NCBI GenBank assembly: GCA_964017065.1
Contig: OZ024790.1
Span: forward strand, 1,668,631 to 1,732,630
Origin: Haliclona indistincta
Taxonomy: Eukaryota; Porifera; Demospongiae; Haplosclerida; Chalinidae
Reading direction: 5' to 3'
DNA length: 64,000 nt
Translations under genes and position numbers: made by a program
Shown: positions 54,412 to 62,539 of the stretch, piece after piece
Position numbering within the stretch: position 1 is the first letter of the stretch
Layout: each line of letters starts with the position of its first letter
The notes under the pieces: generated by a model
Database searches by the model: none
The model's input: only the letters and a program-made list of their open reading frames with translations
Told to the model about the DNA's origin: nothing

Positions 54412-55784
54412 TGATTAATTTCGACGCTTGGCTACACAAAAAAACAACAGTCAATAATATGAACCAGAGAGCCGATTACGCTCATCATTATCATTAGCAG
54501 ATTTGTGCAGAGTGCCGCTGAAAATTTTGTCCTATTTAAAATCAGGTGGCCGTGTTGTTTTGCGATAATTCTCGTGAACAGTCGCGTAGGACTACCTAGA
54601 TGTGCTATTTTCACTGCAACACCTGCAATACTTTCGAGAAAACAAGCTGCTTCAATTTTGGCTAAGAAAGTGGAGCTTTTGCTAAGAAAATTTGACCTTT
54701 CAGGATATTGGGAGGTTCTTCAGAACGTTAAGTGGTTCTTCGTGTTGTTAAGAGAAAGGCACAAAAAATTTTGCGCGAATAATTATTATTTTGTGAGCGG
54801 ATTTGAGAAAAGGGGTCACTTCGCTCCTGCATGCAATTTTTGAACGCACGCCTGTTTTCAAATGGCTGCTATTCGGTCAAACATTACTGAAACTCAAATG
54901 AATTTTTTTGTATATAATATTTGATCGTTCTGCTGGATGTCTATCAAATTTTAGAGCCATGGTACCAAATTTGGATGAATGGCAGCAAGTTGAAAACATG
55001 CATGCGTTCGAAAATTACATGTGCGAAGTGATACCTTTTCTCAGATCCGCTCACATTTTTCTACCCATTTTTCGGCATTCACAATGCACCAGTAGCCCAA
55101 ATTTAACAGAGGCTAGCTAGCTATGCACGTGTGTGCTCGTTGGTACTACAGTATGTAGGTAAAGTGCTCTTAGTAATTTTTGTACAAGACAACCTTCTTT
55201 TCAGATTGTGACTACAAGTGTGCTGTTCATGCAGGTAGCTTTAGATGTGTTAAGAAGACAAGCACGAAACTAATTCTGTCAATTAAAGCAGCTGAATGGG
55301 AGAGCTAGAGCTATAGCTAGCATGCAGGGGTGGTCTAGATCTCATTTACAGGAAAACCAACAACAGTGCTACTCTTAATACAATCTGACCATCTCTACCT
55401 ATTGACAGACTCACCAGTTCTACTCAGAGATGTGCAGGAGCTCATCGGACCTTTAATTCACAAGCAAGCCAGCTATATCGCGGCACATTCAGCCGGTTCT
55501 AGCTGAGATTCGGATCATTCCTCCTCGTTACAACGCCTTTTAGTTTAACTGAAGGCTGGTCCACTTGGCTCGTAGTAGAATAGAATGCCAGACAGCAGAA
55601 CTAACCTCGTCTTCAGTGGATTTTAATAGCCCTTAGGTTCGTATCAGCAGCCATCTCTAATATCGATTCAGCAATGTGGGTTAGTCCTCGGTTAGTCCCG
55701 TTATAATTAACGTTAATTGAATCCCAAGGCATCACATTGTGATCCAAAGATTCAATCTTTTAGTATCACATGTGATACTAAAAG

Positions 55785-55886
55785 CTCCCGAACATGCACC
55801 CACTTGCATGCACCATAACACCACACAATTGGTTAAGGCCTGCTGTGCACGCCACAAACATTTTCTTATGTCACATGACACCTAGG
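55785..55886 (-). repeat. B2 split repeat
   Basis: 102 bp from CTCCCGAACATGCACCCAC to CACATGACACCTAGG on +. Matches B1 at 56,874-56,975. A partial second copy of its right half follows at 55,887-55,941. Confidence 0.85.
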
Positions 55887-55941
55887 AGGTGGTTAAGGCC
55901 TGCTGTGCACGCCACAAACATTTTCTTATGTCACATGACAC

Positions 55942-56714
55942 ACATGAAAAGTACAAAACTGAAGAACTCAAAATCAACTTGACAATAAAATATATTATGG
56001 TATGCCTAAGGCAATCAACCTCTACCTTGCAAACACAAGCTCGATGCAAAGCATTAACTGAACAGCTCGCACGCTCCACTATAACTATGAACTAAGCTCG
56101 CCTCATGTGAATAATTAACCAACCATCTCGAAATGCACAATGCCCAACTTTAACAATCTTTAGACGCAGCTTGAACTCTACCACGTACACACACACACAC
56201 ACACATTACGCAAGTAACACACTCTAAACAACATTGAGCTGAGACCAAAAGAAAAAGAGATAATACTTCGTATTCATGGGTGATGCTGGTCTAACATCAC
56301 CCAAGGGAAAAAACCCAGAGATAAAACCTCTTTAGAGGACAAAATGCTCTGGTAAAACCCAAAGAAACTTGAACAGCTCACACAACTGATATTGCATTCA
56401 CAATGGTGCTTTAAAAAAAAAACACGCCAGCTAGGATTTCTTTAGACAGGCTAAATAAGCTCGTTGGTCAATCTCAAGCACTATGCCAACATCATAGTGC
56501 TGACCTGAAAAAATTTTTGTCGCACCTGTGCAAACACAATAATTACAAAAGTAATCACAATAATTAGCAGACAGAGTCCAGTCCACAGCCTTGCTCCCTG
56601 CTCTTGCTCCTGCTTTGATCACCTCATCTATTGGTTGGTAACTGAGAGGAAAATACTCAGAAAGATATCAAATGCATATCAGCACCCTTCAGCACACTGG
56701 GGTGGGGGGGTGGG
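55942..56714. other. Spacer between A2 and B2
   Basis: In some Ngaro elements a further gene lies here, but I find no frame of note. Contains (CA)n near 56,189-56,205 and a short palindromic GGGTGATGCTGGTCTAACAT-type stretch with ATCACCC near 56,277-56,302. Confidence 0.4.
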
Positions 56715-56975
56715 ACAAACTGAGTGGCTGCACGTTGCCTAGGAATGATTAACTATCATACCTGTACACCTTATATACCAACACCCACGCATGCACCATG
56801 CATGCAATTATCCCACAATATTCGGGAGCATATTTCCTGTCTAATTCCTGTGTCAACCGACAGGAAAGTACATCTCCCGAACATGCACCCACTTGCATGC
56901 ACCATAACACCACACAATTGGTTAAGGCCTGCTGTGCACGCCACAAACATTTTCTTATGTCACATGACACCTAGG
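56715..56975 (-). repeat. B1-A2 block of split repeats
   Basis: A2 (56,715-56,873) matches A1 and B1 (56,874-56,975) matches B2, directly adjoining each other. This block matches the circle junction expected to form when A and B ends meet, and would serve as the template to restore the ends. Confidence 0.85.
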
Positions 56976-57016
56976 GTAAACAAAGAGAGGGTATACAGTG
57001 ATCACATGACTGGCAG

Positions 57017-58003
57017 TCAGAGCTCTAAGCTCTCTGATACCGACAGGAGAGCAGACATAGAATCCTTAACATAGCCATCTTTAGCAGTTTCTGAGCGCCA
57101 CCTACCATGTCTCTTAAAGAGCCTATCTGGTATGCCTGCGTTGGCAGCTGCTGTGGCTCCCCCTGCCCGAAGACTATGTAACCCAAATTGATTGGCGTCA
57201 AAACCGAGTGACTTTAGCTTGGCTAGAAACACCTCCCTCATCCGGGTGTAGCTGAGTGTACCAGAACAGCGCAACTTTCCCCCTTTTTTGGTTCGGACAA
57301 TGGCACGGAACAACCTTGCCGATGACGCTGTGGAGATTCCAGCCATGAGCATATACCGCTCCATCATGGCCACAGGACAGGTGATCGTGCGGGTCCTAGC
57401 TACCACCACTGAGTCACCCTGCCGGTACTGGTCTGTCTTACTGGAAGTAATATGGACCGTCATGTGTTGCTCGGTAAACCGTATATCACAGCAACGCAAA
57501 CCAGATAACTCATTGTATCGCAAGAATGCAGCAAATGAGAGCAACGCACCAGCTGCTAAACGAACATCAGATAGAGTCGGGGAGGTACCAAGGCTTTCGA
57601 CCAAGGTGGTTAGCATACTAGCAGTAATAGGTTCTTTTTTGACCTTTGGCTTAGCTAGTTTGCGTTGTAAGCCAGCCAGAGTTGCCCGAACGAATGCTGA
57701 GGAGCTAATCGGTGGAAGGCCAGCAAGCTGATGGGCCCAGCTGATTGCATTAACTGCCTCTTCAACGGATGCTCTGGAGTTAGTGGTATTAGCCACATGT
57801 TGCAGATAAAGTGCAAAATGGACCTCGTCTACTGGGAAAATTTTGACCTCAATTCGTGGCCCTGCCCAAGCTTTCCATTTCATAAATCCCCTCACATACT
57901 TTGTTGTTGTGCTGTTGGCCTTGCCTTGGAGTAAGGTATCGGGTAAACAAGTCGCCAGCCGTTTGAGGTCTGGGTCCTGTAAACTCTCAATGGTCTGCCA
58001 CAC
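57017..58003 (-). CDS. Tyrosine recombinase (integrase) of the retrotransposon
   Basis: 328 residues. An N-terminal helical core-binding part (YVRGFMKWKAWAG, VHFALYLQHVAN) precedes the catalytic domain. Residues fitting the tyrosine-recombinase signature: Arg162 in FAAFLRYNELSGLR, Lys189 in SSKTDQ, His276 and Arg279 in GLHSLRAGG, His299 in KRHGRW, and the nucleophile Tyr311 in DGYVKDS. All five key positions are present. It joins the circular DNA copy to chromosomal DNA. A TTTTACAG just upstream (minus strand, near 58,020) suggests that the frame may be reached by splicing over the 28-bp repeat; the first Met at 58,003 is the fallback start. Confidence 0.85.
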   Translation of the reverse strand: MWQTIESLQDPDLKRLATCLPDTLLQGKANSTTTKYVRGFMKWKAWAGPRIEVKIFPVDEVHFALYLQHVANTTNSRASVEEAVNAISWAHQLAGLPPISSSAFVRATLAGLQRKLAKPKVKKEPITASMLTTLVESLGTSPTLSDVRLAAGALLSFAAFLRYNELSGLRCCDIRFTEQHMTVHITSSKTDQYRQGDSVVVARTRTITCPVAMMERYMLMAGISTASSARLFRAIVRTKKGGKLRCSGTLSYTRMREVFLAKLKSLGFDANQFGLHSLRAGGATAAANAGIPDRLFKRHGRWRSETAKDGYVKDSMSALLSVSESLEL

Positions 58004-58221
58004 ACCCTTAGACAGGACATCTGTAAAATGTACAACAGAGATAACATCACAATTTTTCTAGACCAGCGGCAGACAGTCTATGTAGACAACACCAGCGTAG
58101 CAGCTGTAGGCTTGGTCACTCCTATTATCTCTAGCTTTATGCACCATCTTAATTCTCGACAGTATCCCAAATGGGTCAGAGCTATAATCCAACTGGACAT
58201 GAGCATTATACTGCGAACGTG

Positions 58222-58470
58222 TGTACCATTGCCCAACTGGGCACAAGAGTGTACCATTGCCCAACTGGGCACATGTGTGTACAATCGCCCAACTGGGCAC
58301 ATGTGTGTACAATCGCCCAACTGGGCACATGTGTGTACAATCGCCCAACTGGGCACATGAGTGTACAATCGCCCAACTGGGCACATGAGTGTACAGTCGC
58401 CCAACTGGGCACATAAGTGTACAGTCACCCAACTGGGCACATGAGTGTACAGTCGCCCAACTGGGCAACA
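58222..58470. repeat. 28-bp minisatellite with palindromic core
   Basis: About nine units of CCCAACTGGGCACATGTGTG + TACAATCG, period 28 bp (starts at 58,232, 58,260, 58,288 and so on). Each contains the palindrome CCCAACTGGG reading GCCCAACTGGGC in most units. It lies between the RNase H and recombinase frames. The frame across it is only the repeat. Confidence 0.9.
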
Positions 58471-58513
58471 AACTGTCCAGCTCCACTGAGTGACATATTG
58501 CTAACAAATACAC

Positions 58514-61402
58514 TCAACACATTGAAAAATCACAACACAAAGCTAACACTTTGGTATTTGGCACCTTATTGTTAAATAACACAGCACCTGAACGCCCAGG
58601 AACAAACAAGCCTTCTATTAAGGGTAACTCCATTACATGTGTAACATACTTCTCAAATTGACCACCAGATGGGCAAATGATGGGCCAGAATGGAGCAGAT
58701 GACCAGTGAGGAACAATTAAAGTACCCTGAGCGCCACATATTTGAGCGTGTCGAATGACTCTAGGGATCAGTACAATTGGCGGACACCACCAATTGTTTT
58801 CACCTTGCCAATTAACCGTAAAAGCATCTACAGCTTCTGATCCCGGGTTCCAACAGCGACTATTGAATCGAGGTAACTGTGTATTATCACAGCTAGCAAA
58901 TCTGTCCACAGTATATGGACCCCACAATGCATCTAGCTGTTCAAAAACTTGTGGATTCAACATCCAATCATCTAAATCAACAATTCGGCTGAGATAATCA
59001 GCTTGTTCGTTTAGTTCTCTAGGAACCCATTCGGGTTGCAGGTGAATGTGAGAGTTTATTGATAAAGCAAAAATCTTTAGGGCAATTGCTTGGAGATGTG
59101 GTTGGCGACTGCCAACTTGCAAAATGCGAACTACATTCTGGTTATCCGAAAACCATCGAATGCACAAATTAGCCAATTTCTTTTCGAGTGACTGTAGCAC
59201 TCGCCAAACCGCAGTTAGCTCACGCCATGTAGAGCTCTGTTGACTTTCATCGAGGCTCCATTGACCATAGGCTACATAGTGACCATGCTCCACTATATAC
59301 CCTCCATAGCCAGTATCACTGGCATCTGAATATACTACCCTTACTGCTGAAGGAGAGTGCCATATTGGTTGAGCTTTGTAGTCAGCAAGGCTAGCTGACC
59401 AGAATTCAAGCTCGCTTCTTGCCTCTTCTGATAGTGTGAGCATACCACACCACATTTGTCTAGATTCGAGGACTGCATATAAACTACGAGTCATAAAACG
59501 ACTCACCGGACCTACAGCGAGGCCCATTGATATTATTCTACCCACAATACTAGCAAGGAATCTGGCTGACAGACTGGGCTTTAGTACTGCTTGTCGAAGC
59601 ATGTCTAATAGCTTAACTATTTTTTCCTGTGGAACCTCTACTTGACCTTGTGCTAAATCAAGTACAAAACCCAACCATTGCAGACGCTGCGTAGGCTGCC
59701 AGACTGATTTTTTAAAATTTGCTTGAAAACCAGCCTGTTCTAACGTAGCACAAACTATTCCGCTGGCTCTGCTTGCATTAGCTTCACCTACGGCGGCACC
59801 TAGACCATCATCCAGATACACCACAATCCTAATGCCTTGTCCTCGCCAATAACTGACTAGAGGACGAAGGAGTTTAGTAAACATGTAACAAGCAGTGGAC
59901 AAACCAAATGGTAAGACAGTAAATACATAGTAAGCTCCCTGCCACGAAAAACCAAGGTACTTTTGGTGTATCGTGGCAATATCAACATGGTGGTAACCGG
60001 ACTTTAAATCAAACGAAAACAGGAAATCACCCTTTTCAAACAACAACATTGCAACTCTTAAATCTTCATACTTAAATCTTTGCTTCCACAAAAATCTATT
60101 CAGGTGACGAAGATTGATTACTAAACGCTTCTTCCCACTGCTACTTTCAACCACAGACAATGGACTACAAATATACGGTACTTCCAATACTTGTTTTACA
60201 CACCTGTTCATCATAAGCTCTGACACACTCTGCTGAACAAAGTCAGCATTAACAATTGCAGATTGCTGATTACATTGTATGTTAGGGGTTGGCTCACTCT
60301 TCAATGGAAGCACATAACCTGATTCAATAGTATTCAAGACTGTGCTGGGAGCCTTCAACACCTCCCTCCAGAATTGGATTTTCTCTTTTAGTCTACCCTG
60401 AACAGACATATCACAACAGTCTGGGCTTACAGCCTCAGCCTCCCATGTTCGTCTATCTACATGAGGCTCATCAATATCATCTACTAGCTCATCAACAACA
60501 CACTCAGAATCAATGGAGCTACCATCACCACTACATGCATTGATAGAACTAGACACACACATAACACTACGTGAAGGATACCACTTCTTGCCGCTCAGGG
60601 CTTGTCCTTCTCTTCTGGGACAAAAGCTGTGGAGATGTCCCATCTCGCCACACGTAAAACATGGGCCCAACGGGCGACTCTTGGCCACTGCCGGGATCAA
60701 TCCAGGACGTCTGGGCACCTGGGTAGCACTGCTGACACTCGAACTGGGAGTGGCTACACTGCGGGGTTGCTTCGCAGGAGTTGGTCTGCCTGCAACCTTC
60801 CTTCGCTTAACCGACTTCTTCTCTGCCGCTTTCTCGGCCTTTTCAATTCTTTTTTCATCCTCCGAGTTGTCGGCAAGCTCGTCCGCAGTGTACTCCGTGA
60901 CGACCGCCCAACCGAAGTCGGACCGGTCCGCTAATTTTATTAGCTTCTGCCTTTCGGCAATTCTCTTCGCACCTTTCTCCAGGGCAGCTTTAGCACGTTC
61001 TACCGACTGCGAAGGGCGAGGCTCTCCTTCAAGCTCGTCCATGGCCTCCTGAACTGCATCCTCCACTTCGGAGTTGAACTTTGCCTGTGCTTCGTTTCCC
61101 TTCTTTTTGTATTGGTAGGGTGCCTCTGCAGACCGTGATTTCTTGACGGCTTTAGCCGCAGCTTCGTCTTGACTGCGGCAGACCTGATTTTGGAATTCCG
61201 CCAGCTTAGTATCCATCCTGGCTTGGGACGCTTGAATGGCGTCCATCAACTTAGCGAACTGATCGCCAGTGATAGGAGGTGGGCCAGGTGGCAGAATGCT
61301 CGCGCTTGCTCCAGTCGCGGTTGTGATAGTCGTGCCACTGGAGGAAGGCGGATGACTACTAGCAGTAATAGTCGTCGTACCAGTAGTGCTAGCCGAAGAC
61401 AT
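58514..61402 (-). CDS. Gag-reverse transcriptase-RNase H polyprotein
   Basis: 962 residues, no interruption. Gag part: Ser/Thr-rich start, helical 45-75, a charged Lys/Glu stretch and a CCHC knuckle CFTCGEMGHLHSFC at 248-261. Reverse transcriptase about 400-600: KKRLVINLRHLN, FSFDLKSGYHHVDI (first catalytic Asp), VLPFGLSTACYMF and the YLDD active site at 529-532. RNase H about 685-810: Asp in YSDASDTGYGG, Glu in TWRELTAV, Asp in FSDNQNVV and Asp in QADYLSR. This is the usual order in DIRS/Ngaro elements. The protein makes cDNA from the element RNA in a Gag particle. Start at 61,402 (MSSASTTGTT) is the only long option. Confidence 0.88.
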   Translation of the reverse strand: MSSASTTGTTTITASSHPPSSSGTTITTATGASASILPPGPPPITGDQFAKLMDAIQASQARMDTKLAEFQNQVCRSQDEAAAKAVKKSRSAEAPYQYKKKGNEAQAKFNSEVEDAVQEAMDELEGEPRPSQSVERAKAALEKGAKRIAERQKLIKLADRSDFGWAVVTEYTADELADNSEDEKRIEKAEKAAEKKSVKRRKVAGRPTPAKQPRSVATPSSSVSSATQVPRRPGLIPAVAKSRPLGPCFTCGEMGHLHSFCPRREGQALSGKKWYPSRSVMCVSSSINACSGDGSSIDSECVVDELVDDIDEPHVDRRTWEAEAVSPDCCDMSVQGRLKEKIQFWREVLKAPSTVLNTIESGYVLPLKSEPTPNIQCNQQSAIVNADFVQQSVSELMMNRCVKQVLEVPYICSPLSVVESSSGKKRLVINLRHLNRFLWKQRFKYEDLRVAMLLFEKGDFLFSFDLKSGYHHVDIATIHQKYLGFSWQGAYYVFTVLPFGLSTACYMFTKLLRPLVSYWRGQGIRIVVYLDDGLGAAVGEANASRASGIVCATLEQAGFQANFKKSVWQPTQRLQWLGFVLDLAQGQVEVPQEKIVKLLDMLRQAVLKPSLSARFLASIVGRIISMGLAVGPVSRFMTRSLYAVLESRQMWCGMLTLSEEARSELEFWSASLADYKAQPIWHSPSAVRVVYSDASDTGYGGYIVEHGHYVAYGQWSLDESQQSSTWRELTAVWRVLQSLEKKLANLCIRWFSDNQNVVRILQVGSRQPHLQAIALKIFALSINSHIHLQPEWVPRELNEQADYLSRIVDLDDWMLNPQVFEQLDALWGPYTVDRFASCDNTQLPRFNSRCWNPGSEAVDAFTVNWQGENNWWCPPIVLIPRVIRHAQICGAQGTLIVPHWSSAPFWPIICPSGGQFEKYVTHVMELPLIEGLFVPGRSGAVLFNNKVPNTKVLALCCDFSMC

Positions 61403-61456
61403 GACTACTGATAGCGGGTATAGTAGAATATAATAGAATAGAAACGTTCTAGTTGT

Positions 61457-61615
61457 ACAAACTGAGTGGCTGCACGTTGCCTAGGAATGATTAACTATCA
61501 TACCTGTACACCTTATATACCAACACCCACGCATGCACCATGCATGCAATTATCCCACAATATTCGGGAGCATATTTCCTGTCTAATTCCTGTGTCAACC
61601 GACAGGAAAGTACAT
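61457..61615 (-). promoter_or_regulatory. A1 split repeat with TATA-like promoter
   Basis: 159-bp repeat at the 5' end of the retrotransposon. On the minus strand GGTATATAAGGTGTACAGG (TATA-like at 61,512-61,521) lies about 110 bp upstream of the Gag start. An identical A2 is at 56,715. Confidence 0.55.
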
Positions 61616-61863
61616 TTTCCGAACCGGGTGTCCAGCGAAGTCCTTGTAGTTGGGCGTTAACAACCACACCCAATGCAAGGGGTGTGGTCAAATCACGTGA
61701 TGCTAGAGGCATGCTTGTAGTTCAGTTGGCTCTGGATAGTGTAAACGGGGCACAGTACCGTTCCCAGATCGATTCCAAAGACCGGATCAGAACGGTTCCA
61801 CAAGTGTAAACGCGCTGTTAGCTTCTTACCGCGCTCACTCTCATTATGCGCTCCTGTATCTTT

Positions 61864-62003
61864 GTAAGTGCTGGTCAGAGGCATTTAACTAACATTGCAA
61901 ACTGTTTGACTATGAAAATAATTTTGATCGCCAATTTGCCGGATTTTTATCATTTACATTTTACACTTTCGGCCGCATGTCCATGCCCATGCACCTCACT
62001 ACC
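61864..62003. other. Short flank right of the nest
   Basis: Unique sequence between the 19-kb nest and the MITE at 62,004. Nothing recognisable. Confidence 0.3.
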
Positions 62004-62313
62004 CAGTGGCGGATCTAGGATTGGAGAAGGGGGGGTTCTCAGTGGAATGGGCGCGCTTGCGCGCCGCGAATTTTTGAAAACCACGCCCACTTTTGGTCAA
62101 AATCTAGCCTATTCTGCGTTGAATTCATTTTCACTTGTTAGTTTAGCCAGCTGACTGCAGTCTTGCAAGTGGCGAATGTGGGACAAACCCTAGTTATGAT
62201 TGTGTAAACTAAATTCCCCATTAGGTATGGCAATTAATTAGCTTGTGAATATCATTATTGAGCGCAAAGGGGGGTTCGCGCGCACCTCTGGATCCACCCT
62301 AGATCCGCCACTG
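62004..62313. mobile_element. CAGTGGCGGATC MITE, 5-bp duplication
   Basis: Ends CAGTGGCGGATCTAGGATTG and CACCCTAGATCCGCCACTG (reverse), 310 bp, flanked by exact CTACC (61,999-62,003; 62,314-62,318). Contains G-runs and CGCGCGC-like GGGCGCGCTTGCGCGCC. No coding. Confidence 0.8.
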
Positions 62314-62324
62314 CTACCACTTAT

Positions 62325-62530
62325 CGGAATGTTCGAATCGGCGATTCATTTGCTACTTATTAGGAATGCATGGGCCACAATACACAACAGAAGACTTTCC
62401 CGACTTCACAGGCGTCTTTCAATGAATAAATATTCAACAACCAAGTTGTTGAGAGCTATTTCACGACAATCTTCGAGCAGTAAGGCAGTAAACAGCCACG
62501 TTTTTTGTACACACACATAAACATATATAC
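62325..62530. repeat. Dispersed repeat shared with 12,058-12,265
   Basis: Same orientation as the copy at 12,058: GAATGTTCGAATCGGCGAT, TCAATGAATAAATATTCAAC, ACAGCCACGTTTTTTGTACA. Non-coding. Confidence 0.65.
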
Positions 62531-62539
62531 ACAAGAAAA

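Larger units (their letters stand above)
55785..61615 (-). mobile_element. Complete Ngaro/PAT-type tyrosine-recombinase retrotransposon
   Basis: Minus strand, 5,831 bp. It has split direct repeats in the order A1 (61,615-61,457) - gag/RT/RNase H - recombinase - B1 (56,975-56,874) A2 (56,873-56,715) - B2 (55,886-55,785). A1 and A2 (159 bp) look identical; B1 and B2 (102 bp) also. The two reading frames are intact. It is inserted in the right end of the giant palindrome: the mirrored left arm reads ACCAAAAGTTTCCGAACC and here ACTAAAAG | element | TTTCCGAACC, so no bases were duplicated, as expected for recombinase-mediated integration of a circular DNA. Confidence 0.85.
49208..61630. mobile_element. 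Giant palindromic element, 7-bp duplication
   Basis: Ends CACCCGGTTCGGAAA (49,208) and TTTCCGAACCGGGTG (to 61,630), flanked by exact TCCAGCG (49,201-49,207; 61,631-61,637). The MITE reference reads CCTTCCAGCGAAGTCC, so this is a true insertion site. Arms: 49,208-52,371 and 52,572-55,784 plus the last 15 bp at 61,616-61,630, separated by the tyrosine-recombinase retrotransposon. Arms look identical apart from a CT tract. No transposase was found; the arms hold only short frames with no motif. Very long foldback arms with a 7-bp duplication recall Galileo/P-type foldback elements. Confidence 0.8.
44237..61817. mobile_element. Harbinger-like MITE split into three pieces
   Basis: Pieces 44,237-44,380, about 49,050-49,207 and 61,631-61,817 together match the complete copy at 33,227-33,701 end to end. 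TTA flanks it (44,234-44,236 and 61,818-61,820). It was inserted into the right TIR of the outer element; the left TIR gives the empty site (CTCCTGCCTTCTTACCGCG). Confidence 0.85.
42798..61856. mobile_element. Outer TIR element of the 19-kb nest, 7-bp duplication
   Basis: Inverted ends CAGGAGCGCATAATGAGAGT (left, 42,798) and the reverse complement (right, ending 61,856), flanked by exact TATCTTT (42,791-42,797; 61,857-61,863). The TIR is about 150 bp: left AGACTTGTGATGGCCGACG pairs with 44,140-44,160 before the MITE insertion. Original length without the nested insertions is about 1.5 kb. Between the TIRs lies only a broken endonuclease-like fragment (43,380-43,870) and a small hairpin (43,015-43,110). 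Superfamily not assigned. Confidence 0.8.

Noticed and set aside
58058..58513. 151-codon minus frame right after the polyprotein
   Set aside because: It is a translation of the 28-bp minisatellite in shifting frames; no domain, and the real recombinase frame starts below it.
60513..61052. 179-codon + frame opposite the Gag part of the retrotransposon
   Set aside because: Antisense shadow; the minus-strand frame has the zinc knuckle and the continuous RT.
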